Assembly (NCBI GenBank): GCA_024704765.1
Contig: JAKMXF010000331.1
Coordinates: 1-62,221 of the forward strand
Source: Oopsacas minuta
Lineage: Eukaryota > Porifera > Hexactinellida > Lyssacinosida > Leucopsacidae
Length of the DNA: 62,221 nucleotides
Direction of reading: 5' to 3'
Positions 1 to 12,690 of this stretch are shown here, piece after piece (position 1 is the stretch's first letter; each line of letters starts with the position of its first letter). Position numbers and translations under genes: made by a program. Below the pieces are notes generated by a model. That model worked only from the letters and a program-made list of their open reading frames with translations, did not search any database and was not told the DNA's origin.

Positions 1-154
<154 letters not shown>

Positions 155-1687
155 TCATAATAATAAACCATCACGGATTTCAGATAGAGAATTTCGAGTA
201 AAAGCAACTGAAAATTATCTACAAGTTTGAAGGATATTTCTAATGGTGAAGTTGATTAGTTATTGAAAGATTTATGTATTGGGGACCAAATGTAGTTTGT
301 AATTCTAGTCAGAGTCACATTAAACTGAAAGGTTCCCTCAGGTGTTCAGTTGTTAATTGGTTCTATTCCAGATTGTACATTAACAAGAATACAATTAGTT
401 CAACGATCCAGTAGCAGTAAAAAGGTACGCATCTTAATTATTCACCAACGAGGCGAATATTCTGGTGTTGTTACAACCATAAATTAAGGTGACCATGCTA
501 GATATCTAAATATCCATACAGTCAATCAGAGGCAGGCGGGTATTTAGCATAGAAATGCTATTCCTCGCTCGCTGTCAATTTAAGCAAAAGTATCTCCACC
601 TGTCATTTTTCGAGTGTCACCAGTACTAACACTAACAACCTGTCATACTTTATTTTGTGTGTTAAATAGGATCTAACAAGTACCACCTTGAAATTATCTT
701 GTCCTGTCAAAACGAATCTCAAAATAATCACCAAAAAGCAACTCTCCTTTTTTGCATTCGTTATGAAGCGGATACAGAAAATAAGAGTAGAGTTTGTTCA
801 CAATGCTAAATAACCTAACTAACTGTTGATAGGGATTTTCTATTAATACTAGGGTTGGGACGGAACTTCGCGTGACTTTTCAGCTCCGTCTTTGCATACA
901 CATCTGCGGATACGAGTATGTTTACAGAAGGAGAAATTGATATGTGTTATTAAACAAAATTGGCAACTGATGATGTTCTCATTAACGGCATTAATGCAAG
1001 AATATACAAAAATGTTTTCAGCAAGTGGTTCTTATATCAGATCTGCTCTTACAACGCGTGTTCGTTTTAAGAGTTAACAACCTTTCATTATGTACTTATA
1101 CACCCGCCTTGTTCAACATTTTCCACTAGAGACCAAACTTCTGGCTAACTGCGTTACTTGAACCTGAGTAATCGGGCCGTGTCCTGAAAGGGAAGACATT
1201 CGTTTGAGTCTTGAATAAATCTAAATCGAAACCGAAACACATTCCGATCGAGTTTGAGTAAGGTGAAATTTACAGATAATAAACCAAAATAATTATTATT
1301 AGATGCAACAGAATATATCCTGGTAATACCTGAAATTCCAAGTAAATTCTGTGTAGGCTTTTGGGCCGCCCGGACATTACCAGGGTGCCCGGAAGAGTTA
1401 TGAAGCTTACGGTTACCTATGTATGTCAACTTTTATGTAGTACTCAGACACAAAAATACTTGTAGTTCCATCACTTCCATGTACGGGGGCGTTGGCGAAT
1501 GTTTAGGGAACAGAATCAAACCTGGGGGTTCATAATACGAAATTGTGTACAATTGTGTAGATTCACATATTCATAAATAAGTGCGCAGGGTAAAAGTCAA
1601 TGAGATGGAAATGGCAAGATATATGCAAAATGCTGCCAACCTCTGCCCTTAGTATTTCTGCGAAAATTTTATTAAAATATAGTAATA
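155..1687. other. Non-coding DNA, nothing recognised
   Basis: AT-rich sequence with only short chance frames on either strand. No transposon ends or conserved protein motifs were seen. Confidence 0.6.
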
Positions 1688-2110
1688 ATGGCTGAGAAAC
1701 GGACTCCAGTTGCTCTAAAAGATAAGTATTACCTGGTGATGTTCTTTTATGCTCCTCTCTCAGAACGTGAAAACAAGGCTGGGCTTGCGAGAATGTTTCA
1801 TATTACAAACGAAGGAAAAATCATTACTAAGTATCTGGCCAGAACAGAAGTAAAGGAAATCATTGAATAGTGCCGAGAAATACGGAGATATTGATCAACA
1901 TGTGGGCCATTTGTAAGGAGATCAATTGTTCAATAATTCTTCAAGCGGCACAGAAAAATGCGGCAGAGCTAGGGGTCGCCGAATGCAAATGAATGAGTCC
2001 TGGATGGAAAGATGGAGAGTGCGTCATGGTATCAAATATATGACACACATTGGAAAAGTTCCTGATTTACCGAGAGATAAGCAACTTCTTTGACTTCTCC
2101 CAGTGTTTGG
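1688..2110 (+). pseudogene. pogo/Tigger-type transposase N-terminal relic (CENP-B-like HTH)
   Basis: The first frame starts MAEKRTPVALKDKYYLVM and resembles the first helix-turn-helix of pogo/CENP-B proteins (LSLKDK-type start, then ...LARMFHI...). After stops and a frame change, the region near 1940-2070 reads ILQAAQKNAAELG, then GWMERWRVRHGIKYM. That is the signature of the second CENP-B/Tc5 helix-turn-helix (alanine-rich helix, then GW-x2-RW-x-RHGI). No DDE catalytic domain follows, so only the DNA-binding half survives. It is unrelated in detail to the Tigger element at 22-24.5 kb. Assignment rests on motif recognition only. Confidence 0.5.
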
Positions 2111-4056
2111 TAACCATATTTGATCGTGTTGGTAGCCAACCTTATCAAAATATAATTCTTGTGACATTTACAGAATAGACGAGGACAGCACTTTTCTGGA
2201 GGAAGTCAAATTGTTTGACCATTGTGGAATCCCAGGAGGGGCGCAATCACAAGCCAAAAGTTCGAAGTCGTGATTAATCAGAATACTTTAGTTGTAGAAG
2301 TCAGAATCGATTTTCAGACTATTGTCACAAGTGTAAAAACAAAAATCCAACGGTCCGCCATTTTGCAAACTGTAATAATAATTAGTTCAACAAAAGTCCA
2401 TCCAAACACAAAATTACCATGAAATCCATATCCCTGCCCCTAGGTAGACTAATAACGAGTACAAATGAAAACTCCCAGATCCATAAGGCAGTAAACTAAA
2501 TCCCTAATCCCCACGCAATGGTACGGGTATAATTAAAACAATAAGAAGTTTTTGCTGGGCCTCGTTTTGCAACGCGACATGTCTAAAAATCGATTCTGAC
2601 TTGTGACAACCAAGTATATTCTGACTGGCGAAACTTCCCCACCCAGGAAGATAATATAAGGGAACATGATGCGAACAAATCTGGTGTGACTCTCCTTGTG
2701 GAGAATTGGGTATTTCTATATTTAACCACTTCTGAATATATGTAAAATACACATAAGTCCTTTGATTCATACAGCACCAAATTTTAAGACATTATTCGTA
2801 ATCTGCGAAAAATTACACTTCGTTTGAGAGGACATTTTTTAGTGTATAGTGATACTGCGAGCGTGGCGAGCAAAAACAGCTAAATTACAATCCCCGAAGA
2901 CCTTATTCAATTAATTATATTGGTTTAGAGTGGCACTACTTATTGGAAGTATCATGAAATGTAAAATTTAAACACAATACACACATAGTGTTTAAAAATG
3001 CTCTTCTGATCTATTGTGTTAATTTTGTAAAATAATGTACAGCTAAAAAATCCAATTAGCAGAGAAAGTGTTAATATGATGACTTTAGAGATTTGAAAAT
3101 TTCAGAATCGAATTCTATGTCCCTGTTTACCTCAAATTAGCTGGTGTAAGCTAATCTCTAGGAAATGTTTGAAACAGTGCCCAAATGGTGTGAAAATATG
3201 AGTAAACATATAATAAACAAGTGTATATACACTGAATAGAGTTGATTGAACACTAGAATTGCAGTCTACATCCAATACAAATACTTTGCAGTGGTAATAC
3301 AATGACATACACTCCAGGATCTCCACAAGAACCAGTTTTATGCCTTTATGCTTAATTGCCAAAATAATATAATCTGATTGGCTAAAATTTGATTGTGTGA
3401 AAGGTGTGAAAATATGGACATTAGAAACTACCAAATTTCAGGTGTACATAAGGAGGTCATTACGAGCACACATGCCAAATTTGGTGTTTTAATCTCTAAA
3501 TGTATGAACCGGAGAATGAACACGATCTGATTTTGGAATGTCATTATAATAATCGCTTGTTCAAACTTGGATTGTTGATTGTCAACTTATCTATCGATTC
3601 ATTACAATTGATCGGGTTAGCAACCTTGGTAGAGAATATGCATTCATTTCAATCATCTTAGTAAAGTAGATTATCGAAACTCAACTCTCAATGGGTTTTT
3701 GTCGGTATCGAAATTCAAAGGTCTAGCATATGACATGAAAATGCATAAAAATACACTACAATAATTTCGTGGAAGAGCATATAAAAGTTGCGCTAAAGTA
3801 ATGGAAAACTTATCACTGAACCCTCTAGTAGATTGAGCCAATACATATAAATATTTAAACAAAGTTATAAGACATTCATATACCCTGTATATAGAATATA
3901 TGTAAGAGAAATGCGCTAGGTTCGCCAGTCAATAATGCATGAACCCTCTGGATCGTTCAGGTTGAAATAAAGTTATCGCCTCTGCTACCATATACATGTA
4001 ATGTTGCATGAGCAGAAACTGAATATAATAAACCTGAAATAACAATAACTCTAGGA
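2111..4056. other. Non-coding DNA, nothing recognised
   Basis: AT-rich sequence with only short unrelated frames. No splice-consistent EML exon was found on the minus strand here. Confidence 0.55.
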
Positions 4057-4690
4057 CAGGAATCGGAAACTCCAGGCCAACGGGCCAAATTTGGCCCGCG
4101 AGATGAATTTATGCAGGATTTCATTCGATTATCATCAATATATATATAAATTAATGAGAGCTAACTGAAAGCTTGTAATCAGAGATATTCACAACTTGGT
4201 ATTTACAGGATAATTTTTGTTTTCTCTTAAATATAATTAGAAAATATCAAAATCTCACATCAAATAACAAGTTCAAGATTCCGAGTAAACAAAAGCATGG
4301 GCTAATAAAAGGCACAAAGTAGACCAAAAAAATCAGATATTTAAGTTTTTTATCATACATGGAAATAGGCCTATATGCTTTTAAATCCAATATGTCCTGC
4401 TGTGGTAAAGAACGCAACTAAAAAGACGCTGCGTGAGGAACCAATATGTGAAAAGGAGTTTGATTGAGCAACAATATACCTTCATAAGACAAAGAACCAA
4501 GACTAAAAATAATTCATTTGCTAGCTTAGGTGTTGGCCAACATTATGGAAAAAGAATCAAACCGTTCGCTAATGCTGAATTCGCGAAGGATTGTCTCTTG
4601 GAAGTAAAAGAATGTCAGGAAAAAATTGATCTCCTGCTAACAGAAATCTTTCATCGAGAGCTGTTCCTGGCGGAATTGAAGAGTTAACTT
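4057..4690 (+). mobile_element. hAT (ZBED/SCAND3-like) element relic, 5' end and partial transposase
   Basis: At 4057 the sequence starts CAGGAATCGGAAACTCCAGG and runs into GGGCCAAATTTGGCCCGCGAG. This is the terminal pattern of hAT-Charlie-like elements (CAGG... followed by a GGCCCGCGAG block). A frame at 4433-4687 reads SLIEQQ..., KRIKPFANAEFAKDCLLEV and LAELKS. It matches the conserved (K/G)xPFxxxEFxKxCLLE segment just downstream of the BED finger in hAT transposases; compare GKPLSEGEFVKDCL in the better-preserved hAT copy at 45.3 kb. The catalytic part and the right end were not found, so this is a truncated fossil. Confidence 0.6.
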
Positions 4691-5508
4691 CAGAAATTAG
4701 GGTATCAACAAACAAATCTACACAAAAATTGTGATCCCTCCGACCAACTGTTAACTATGCTAATTGGTATTTATAATGCAGATTTGATTAACAAAAGTTC
4801 AAGATAATATATGTTAACCATGTTTCTGAGGTTAATCAATTTTCATGAACCTAGTAGTTTCTGAATAATTTCAGGGTTAATTCTATGACATTTTTACATT
4901 GAAATTAGAAACCCCAAAGAAGATACAAAAGCTTTTTCCTTTTAGATTTTGAATATTGTTGCAATTACATTGGCTTGGTGGAACAATTTAATACGCTCTA
5001 AATAATAAATCGCAAAAATGTAAATATTTCAAAAATTCTCAGATAGAAAAACCAGAAAATAAGTACAACATAACTCTTGATTCACTATGTAGTTGGTGGG
5101 CAAGTCTCGAACTATTTTCGGCCATAGGTTTAACACCCTATACTAGGGTAATGGAAGCATATAGAATTAGAGTATTAGCAACAACGTATATCTTGAATAT
5201 TAGTTATTACTATAAAAACTCCGAGGCACGAAAAGCCGAATTCCATGCAGACCTAGAGAGTTCGCAAGCAGAGCAGGGCAACAAGCGAAGTGCCCTCGCG
5301 ATATCATTATATCACTATATCATGAAGGGGAGAATTGGTCATTCGAAATAGTTAAAGGTTGCAGAAAGTCCTACATTCGTTCGCCATATATTCTCCATTT
5401 GAAGAGAATCGCTTGAAGTTAAAGACGATGAGATAAATATTAGCACAAATAACAAGCAAGAATATGATTATGGAATTATAGTACACAATGCATGAAAAAT
5501 AAAATTAC

Positions 5509-5890
5509 CATCTGATCCGCCAGTAAATAAAAATTGTTCAGAAACATTTGATTCATTATCTTTAGGTATTTTCTCCTGTGAAAATGCTATTGAAAGTAAT
5601 GTTGTATTTTTCTTATCCTTTGGTAAAATGCCTCTGTTACTCTTCATAGTTGATCCTACCCTATTCCAGAATTTCAAGTGTTTAACTCCAACTGTAACTA
5701 ACTGACCATCTTGGTATGGGTTCCACCTAATCATAAAAATTCTATCTTTATGCCCAACAACGCTAGCAAGTAATTGTCCAGATTTCCAATAATGGAGTAA
5801 GATGGTGTGATCGTCATCTAAACCAATAGATGCAAGCATGGTACCATCACAACTAAAATCCATTGCACAGATTCCTCTAGTGTGGTGTCC
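5509..5890 (-). CDS. EML5/6-like WD40 protein, internal exon C
   Basis: This is the third visible exon, 19.1 kb downstream of exon B on the minus strand. It opens at the acceptor TTCTCTTTAG with GHHTRGICAMDFSCDGTMLA, in phase 0 with exon B. It continues with SIGLDDDHTILLHYW, GHKDRIFMIRWNP and VTVGVKHLKFW, the last being a highly characteristic EML motif, then LSIAFS and FLFTGGSDG. The donor GT is at 5508-5507, after GATG, so the following intron is phase 1. Family members next show a D-hydrophobic-aromatic-W blade; I searched the first 5.5 kb by eye and did not find it, so the following exon probably lies beyond the left edge. No frameshift or stop is present. Confidence 0.92.
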
Positions 5891-6599
5891 CTAAAGAGAA
5901 TTTCCTATAATTCGAATTTCAATGTATCTACGGAATAAAGTATAATAGATATGCGAAATGATCAAGCCAAAATTATGTAATGGAAAAATCGAATGAATGC
6001 ATACAAATAGACCAAAATCAATATTGAAGAATTGTAAGTTATATGAAAGAAACAGGCGGTATAATAAATGAGAGATACAACAAATATAAAAGTGACACAT
6101 CTGTAGACAAGAGTATACATACAAAGTGCAATATCAGAAGATTTCCCCCTAGATAAGTGCAGGTCAAGAACTTCTTGCATCAACTAGTGAAGTACAGCCA
6201 ATAGCAGTTTGTATTTCCCATGCGTGAATGAGAAACTGAAAAAAGGGCATGCATTTAGCAGGCCATGGAGGCGAAGACGTATTAGCATAATACATTTTGT
6301 AACTCTTGATTTATGGTAGAATAAGTCGGGCATGGGGAAGCTAAGTAGTGCTCGCACAAACAAGGTGCCTTGGTAACGATAGCCACTAAAATTACCTAAT
6401 AACCCTAAGTCATAAGTCCTGTGGAAGAGTTAAGCCACAGAAACATTTTCATCCTATACAGGTATCCAACTTCACACGCGGATGCATTCCTTGAAAGTCA
6501 GACAAAATGAAATACCTAAAACAACGGTTATTCTCAAAATTTCAATAGACTTGTTGCCAAAATATCTTCAATATCAGAGTCAGTTGAAGGTAATTCAAA

Positions 6600-7250
6600 G
6601 TCAATAACTCGTGATATTTGTAAATATGCTTAAGCTATCATCAAGTTTCCCAAATATAATGTGATGAATCGCACATTCAACAGCTGAAAATATTTTCTGG
6701 TGGAAAGACGTCATGTGATCGCCTAATAGGCTGACTGTTGGAAAATGCTATGGGTTATGTAACGTTAAATATTGGAAATATATTTACAAAATATCAATAT
6801 TGTCATGATAAAGTTGGTTAGTTCTTGAGTTACAGGTAAAAACATGTATTTATTGCACTTCTATGTCAATATTCACTTTTAAATCGATTATCATTACAAT
6901 AATAGTAATATCAAGGTAGCCATTTATAATATATACCCAACTTCCCATACCCTGCTAATTTTGGTATGACACCTCTGAAGATTATTGCGGAATCTTGAAA
7001 ATCACCTTTTATGGGCATATTCGGGTTACGTCACCAAATATTGATCATTGATTTGAACTTTGAAATCAAAAATACATATTTAGCTTTTATACCCTTAGCA
7101 TTTTCCAACATACCATCCTATTAGGCGATCACATGACGTCTTTTCGACCTGAGAATTTTCTAGATGTCGAATATGTGATTTATCACATCATAGTTGTGAA
7201 ACTTGATGTTAGCTTCAGTTTATTTGCAAATATAACGAGTTATTGTCTTT
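6600..7250. mobile_element. Palindromic MITE with ~140 bp inverted arms
   Basis: The left arm, about 6600-6740, contains GACGTCATGTGATCGCCTAA. Its reverse complement lies near 7117-7140, and the match extends outward to TCAATAACTCGTGATATTTG versus CAAATATAACGAGTTATTG near 7225-7245. Interior stretches (a CATGATAAAGTTGG motif and an ATGGGCATATTCGGGTTACG segment) resemble the interior of the TAGCCTAC MITEs, so they may form one superfamily. No coding capacity. Confidence 0.7.
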
Positions 7251-7639
7251 GTATGAACTTCAATGCACTTAATATCTATCCCTGGTCCAGAAAATATTTG
7301 GAGTATCTATGCTTTATATTACGTAGTTCACGTCTAACCACATCGAGTGATCCCTTGTTCGACGCCGCTAGACTAGCTAAGTATATTACAGCACAGCTAA
7401 TTTGACCCTCTAAATTATGCTAAAAAGGTTTACTTAATTGGCCCCTAGGCGGTACCTCAATTTCCCTGATATTTCTCAAATATTTACCATGAATGAATAC
7501 ACGATATTATCACAGTTAGAAATTGATTTATCTATTGTAACGTTTAGGTGTAGGTCACTGTCCCAAATATTTATGATTAAGTTTCTAGAAAATTATAAAT
7601 TAAACTAGTCTATATTAACTGGTCTCATGATTAATCCAA

Positions 7640-7790
7640 AAGATCTTCATTTGCATGGGGCTAACAGATGATATATTCAGTGGGAAGTCGGTTGATTACC
7701 TCAAACGGATACAAGTGATAATTTGGGGCAATCAACGAATTCCCACTGAATAGAATATCGGTTAACCGTATGTAAATGCGTTATAGTTCA
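7640..7790. repeat. Short palindromic repeat
   Basis: GATATATTCAGTGGGAAGTC near 7668 pairs with an inverted CCCACTGAATAGAATATC near 7743, giving a hairpin about 150 bp across. A diverged half-copy (GATATAGTGGGAAGCCTG) occurs near 26433. Confidence 0.5.
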
Positions 7791-8163
7791 TAAATATAGG
7801 ATCAGTAACGTAGATCTATTCCATAGAGTAAATGAATCAATTTACTTGTATATTAAACTAGTATTTATTAACAAAACAGACTATGATATCGTGTATTCAT
7901 GTTCAATACTGAAAAATAGCGGGTAATTTAGGGACTGAGGAAGAGGGTTTAGTAATTTCGTGAAAATATCATTTAGAGGGTAGAATTGTGCAGAAACATG
8001 CTCACCAAGCAGGGTCGAACAAGAGTCACTTGATGGGATTAGGAAAATTTTGAGTTTGGAATGTTGTCGCATTCTTGAGACATCCCTGCGTGCTAGGGCA
8101 AATATCTCCAAATATGGTCAAGTGACCCATTAAATTGAAGGAAATATGATGTTGTAAAATGAA

Positions 8164-8599
8164 TATATATATATAGCTGAGTTCTAGTAGAGCTCAGCTC
8201 TACTAAAGCACAGTTTTTGCCCATATTATTGGTGAGTATAATGTAATATATAATATGACGGTCTGTGAATTTGGTTTTTGGCTTCTTGTTGATGGGATTT
8301 TTGTTTCGATTAATTGATTATGCTTCCAAATTGTGGTTATGTGTTATTCTTGCTATTTAATGTGGACCTGAGGTTTATATCGTAATATGGTTGTTGATTA
8401 TTATATTTTGTTAGCGCAGTTGTTAATATTATCATCTAATAACATGTTGCCCTCGTTTCGAATCCCATACTTCCCTGTACGTTTCCACCGTAGACTACTT
8501 GAAATTGAACCAGTAAACTTTGATTCGTCAAATTTTCGTGATTTTCAATATACGTACCACAAAATATGGGAGAAACTGTACTCTAGTAGGGCTGAGCTA

Positions 8600-8604
<5 letters not shown>
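8164..8604. mobile_element. MITE flanked by TA-rich sequence
   Basis: The left terminus near 8172 contains AGCTCTACTAAAGCACAGTTTTTGCCCATATT. The right terminus near 8565-8600 is an inverted version (AATATGGGAGAAACTGTACT then CTAGTAGGGCTGAGCT). No transposase frame lies between them. The right end merges into a (TA)n tract, so TA may be the target. Confidence 0.55.
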
Positions 8605-8651
<47 letters not shown>

Positions 8652-8652
8652 T
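8604..8652. repeat. (TA)n microsatellite
   Basis: A roughly 48 bp TA dinucleotide run directly next to the right end of a MITE. Confidence 0.95.
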
Positions 8653-8935
8653 TACCTCATTTACGAATATGGTGGTTAGTGTCGAGTAGATGAGTTTTGA
8701 AAAGGTTATCGTTTGGGGGTTTATCGGCGAATTAGCAGATAGCCTTTATATAAAATGCCAAAAGGGATAGAAATATACACCATGGAACTAATTCCAATAA
8801 AAAATCAGGATTCAAGTTCATGGGAAACATGTTGAAATTATTTGGCGGTTTTGTGAGGGATGTGCACATTTACTCAAAGTTTTGGGGTAAACTAGCTGGA
8901 TAATTATGATAGGAGAAATTCTAATTACATTATTA

Positions 8936-9545
8936 GCCATAGCCTACCAAAGACAAGACTTGATCACCGAGTCCATTTTTACTGGACCAGGGATAAAAGG
9001 AAATGGATATATTTTGATGGGAAATTCTATACTCGTTGATTATATGAAACTGGTACATTTTCACCCGAATAAATCAGCCACTTTTGTGAAGATTTACAGA
9101 TTGAAGTGATGTCATCTACCAGGGTAATTGGCAAATATGTATTTAAAATTGTTCCATCTTTGAAACCATGTAGAACGTTAATTATTAATCTAAGTTCAAA
9201 ATGTTGAAATTCCAAATTATCTAAAACCGTTTCTGTACAAACTATACAAAAGTAATCATGATAAAGTTGGTATATTTCTGAGTTATCAGACTGACCATGG
9301 ATGGCACATGTTCTAATTATATCCTCTTATAACTCGATAATTACAAGGGTGTGGGAAAATGAGTGTTCACTATAAAATGACTATCCTGATTTAACAATAA
9401 TTTCTGCGATTATCGAGTTATATGAGGTATTAAAATACGTGTAATCCATGGTCTGTGCGATAATTCAGAAACGTGCAACTTTATCATGAAAAATTTGTAT
9501 ATTTTGAACAGAAATGGTTTAGATCATTTGGTCTTACAAATTTCT
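8936..9545. mobile_element. TAGCCTAC-family palindromic MITE, copy 1 (right end truncated)
   Basis: It begins ATAGCCTACCAAAGACAAG, followed by ACTGGACCAGGGATAA. The first 300 bp match the left arm of the copy at 17231. The inverted arm starts near 9420 (CGAGTTATATGAGG; CCATGGTCTGTGCGATAATT) and stops near 9540 at TTTAGATCATTTGG. The outer 200 bp of the right arm present in copy 2 are missing. No protein coding. Confidence 0.7.
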
Positions 9546-11814
9546 CTAAAAATTTTTCTGACAAGAAATTGAACATTTACTTGTTTGAATTCAGATATTC
9601 TGTTTTAACTGAAATTGAATAGATAAAAACACAATTGTATTCTGTAACAATTCTATAGGGATCGAATACTTTTAACTATACAGATATACAAATTTATTGT
9701 GTTTTATTAATAAAAAATATCACTGTACAACCAAATGATTCTTAAATGGAATGATGAATAAGACCTAACATAGAAAATACATTCTCAGTGTCATGAAACG
9801 CATGAAACAACACCGAAATATGGAGAAGAAATTGTGAATAACATAGATTACTATAGATATGGCCTGTTGCATAATCTTCTGAGACAGAAATGTATAATTC
9901 AATTATAATTATGTAATATTCTTAGACTGTATGATCTCTATGAGACATGGAGGAGCTAGTATAAAATGACTTTCTAATTAGTTCATAAATATTCCATGCC
10001 CCATAACTATCTATATATTATCAAACTTCCAAAATTGTATTATGAATTCTGAGGAATATGGAAAAATTCTCAACTTTATCCTAGAAGACAAATGATGCTG
10101 GCAAGCTTCACGGTGACGAGATTGAACTACAGATGAAATTCAAACTACTCTTGGAGAATACCGGAAATTTTTAATGGTGATAATACTGAAAAATGAATCC
10201 TAATTACTACAAATTACAAATTTTAATTCCTCTTTGAAACAGAAACCACGTGATTACGAATAATTATTACTCTCATGTGAATGAATTCCATTCTCTTTTG
10301 AGAGATAAACTGGTGGTGGATCTTGGAATTGCTGGTAGAGGGATAATTTTCCAACTGGGGTTCTGGAAGAGGCTGTAATCCCCAAGGTACCGGAGAAGGC
10401 TCTGGATAACAAGCCCTATTTGCTACAACGTCAGTTGCTTTTCTACTGTTAGGTAACTTCAAACCTCGAATTTTGTTCTCTTAACTGCGTGATACACTTT
10501 GGCATGGAAAGTCTATGATTGACAATATAAGTACAATGTACATTGCTTCATCGTGCATAGAAATAATTTGTACACATCTGCACAAGGGAATATTAAATAC
10601 ATTAGCTACGCACATAAGTTTATTTCAACTTGGACAAACCTATCATGTGCAAAGAATGTGTTGCCTTGCTCATAATCTTGTACAACCCAATTTACACAAC
10701 TTCCGTCCGTGGGTTAATATAATGTAACAAAATTACCTGAGTTTAAGGAAATATAACATGAAATTTGTAAGTTTAAGATGCGCAAAGCGTCCGAAAATTT
10801 ACAGTTTGTAATTTGAGCAAATATATCAATTTATTGGGATAATATTCCAATATTTTATGATTCCATATCATGTAATTTTATCCTAGTGGGTGTATATTCC
10901 CCTATATCCCCTGGATCGGCCACTGCTCAGTTGGAGGACATCTACAGGAATATACACGACCAAGTTGGGCATAAGGGAATGAACGCTAAAATACAATTGA
11001 GTTGATGATAATTTCCAGATGTATTTACAAAACAAGTGGTCTTCGAAATTTTTCAAAGCATACACCAAGACTCCTTTTGAACTTTCTGCGCTACTGATAA
11101 TTAATTAATGTTACGTAACAGTAGAACTTAGACAATCCGAGGTCTCGGATATTCGAACAGGAGGAAGTATGTTAGTTTGTGAAAATTGTTTAAATTTCAT
11201 ATTAAATAGTTCTCTTGACTACTTTAGTCTGTCCAAAATAAATGTAGGTGTTGCGCTCATATTTCTAGCAGTAAAAGATGCCAAATTACAAAATACACAT
11301 TATGTATATCCTCAAACAGGTAATTTTATCAATCAAAGTACACTATTTCAGTTATCCGACGGACACAATACTTGAAATTCACTTAACAATACACACTGGA
11401 TTATCCGAATACGGGCTTTCGGATAATTTAGTGTGTAATTTAACAGAAAACTGCTTAGTCAATTAAATATTCCGCAGCAAACTTAGTTAAGTGTAGTTAG
11501 CACAAGAAATTACTTGGCTTACTTTGTGATCTACGAAGAAAGTAAAATATCGAATGTAGACTGAGTGTAAATGGGAAATTATTCAATAAATTACATACCG
11601 TATTTCACTGATTAAGTGTACGGGAGTAGATTCTTTTTGTGGGCATTTTTTGGAGTAATTCCTTTTAACTATTAGAAAATTGAAATGATTTCTGGAAATC
11701 AATTATCCATATTTGTTGCATGTAATCCAATGAATTATAAATATCATCAAAATGATTCTTCTAGAGAATGATGATAAATTATTATTCACAACTTTGGAGC
11801 CTTTTCTAGCCCCG
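9546..11814. other. Intronic DNA without recognised elements
   Basis: A minus-strand frame at 10223-10462 (ACYPEPSPVPWGLQPLPEPQ) has a less AT-biased composition than its surroundings and might be a coding relic. I recognise no family, and the EML protein does not need an exon here. A Tigger-like terminus motif (CAGTAGAACTTAGACAATCC) sits at 11119, with no convincing partner. Confidence 0.4.
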
Positions 11815-12690
11815 GCGCTTATTCAAGCCCAGATGTTTATTCAAGCCCAGACCATGCTTACTATATACACAGCTAGCTAAGCAAAGAATTTCCAAAATAA
11901 TATCCAGGCCATTGATTATATTCTGTTTGAGCATGAAGGATTGCAGTTATCATTACAAATTCAACTGTAAATAGGTTTCCACATACGGTGGAGACATTTA
12001 AAATACTTTTGAACCTGTTTTCCAAGGTATATCAACCACAATGATGGCATCAAAGTTCATGCCCATATATGGTAATTTTTTCATTTTTATCAATTTTTCA
12101 GAAATCCTCAAAACTTAAACTAATCCTTTTATCAAAATAACCTCTACTAGTTAAATGTTAGTTTAAGTAACCAAAAGATGATCTTCATTTTCATGAACAC
12201 AAATTTTCATTTTAGTTCGCCGTAAAAACAACAAATTAAAAAGTCAATCCTAGAAAATCGAAGAAATTCCATCCAAAAGTGTATGCGAACACAAAATAAG
12301 TCATAATTGTTGACCATTTTTATAAGTTTATCTAATACAGTCTTTCTATTGTGTTTTGTGCTAAGTTAATACGTATCTTGATTCATTTCATGGGACTTGT
12401 GGGTTTTTCGATAATATTGGTATTTACTAGTAAAATAATTACCATTATTGAAGTTGAACTTTGATCTGGGTCATTGTGGTTAAATTAACTTGGAAAGCAG
12501 GTTCAAAGGTATTCTAGATGTCTTCACCGTATGTGGAATCCTATTAATAGTTGAATTTGTAATGATAACTGCAATTCTTCATGATCAAAGAGAATATAAT
12601 CAATGGCCTGGAAAATATTTTGGCAATTCTTTGCTAGCTAGCCGTGTATATAGTAGGCCATGCCCAGACGCTTATTCAGGGAAATACGAT
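11815..12690. mobile_element. MITE with ~230 bp inverted arms
   Basis: The left arm, about 11820-12060, includes CAGACCATGCTTACTATATA, CCAGGCCATTGATTATATTC and TCCACATACGGTGGAGAC. The right arm, about 12440-12690, is its reverse complement (GTCTTCACCGTATGTGGA, AATCAATGGCCTGGAAAA, TATATAGTAGGCCATG). The loop is about 370 bp. Such a structure could fold into a long hairpin if transcribed with the intron. Confidence 0.75.

Noticed and set aside
10223-10462. Minus-strand proline-rich frame as an extra EML exon
   Set aside because: EML exons B and C join directly in the protein alignment, so no exon is needed. Kept only as a possible unrelated relic.
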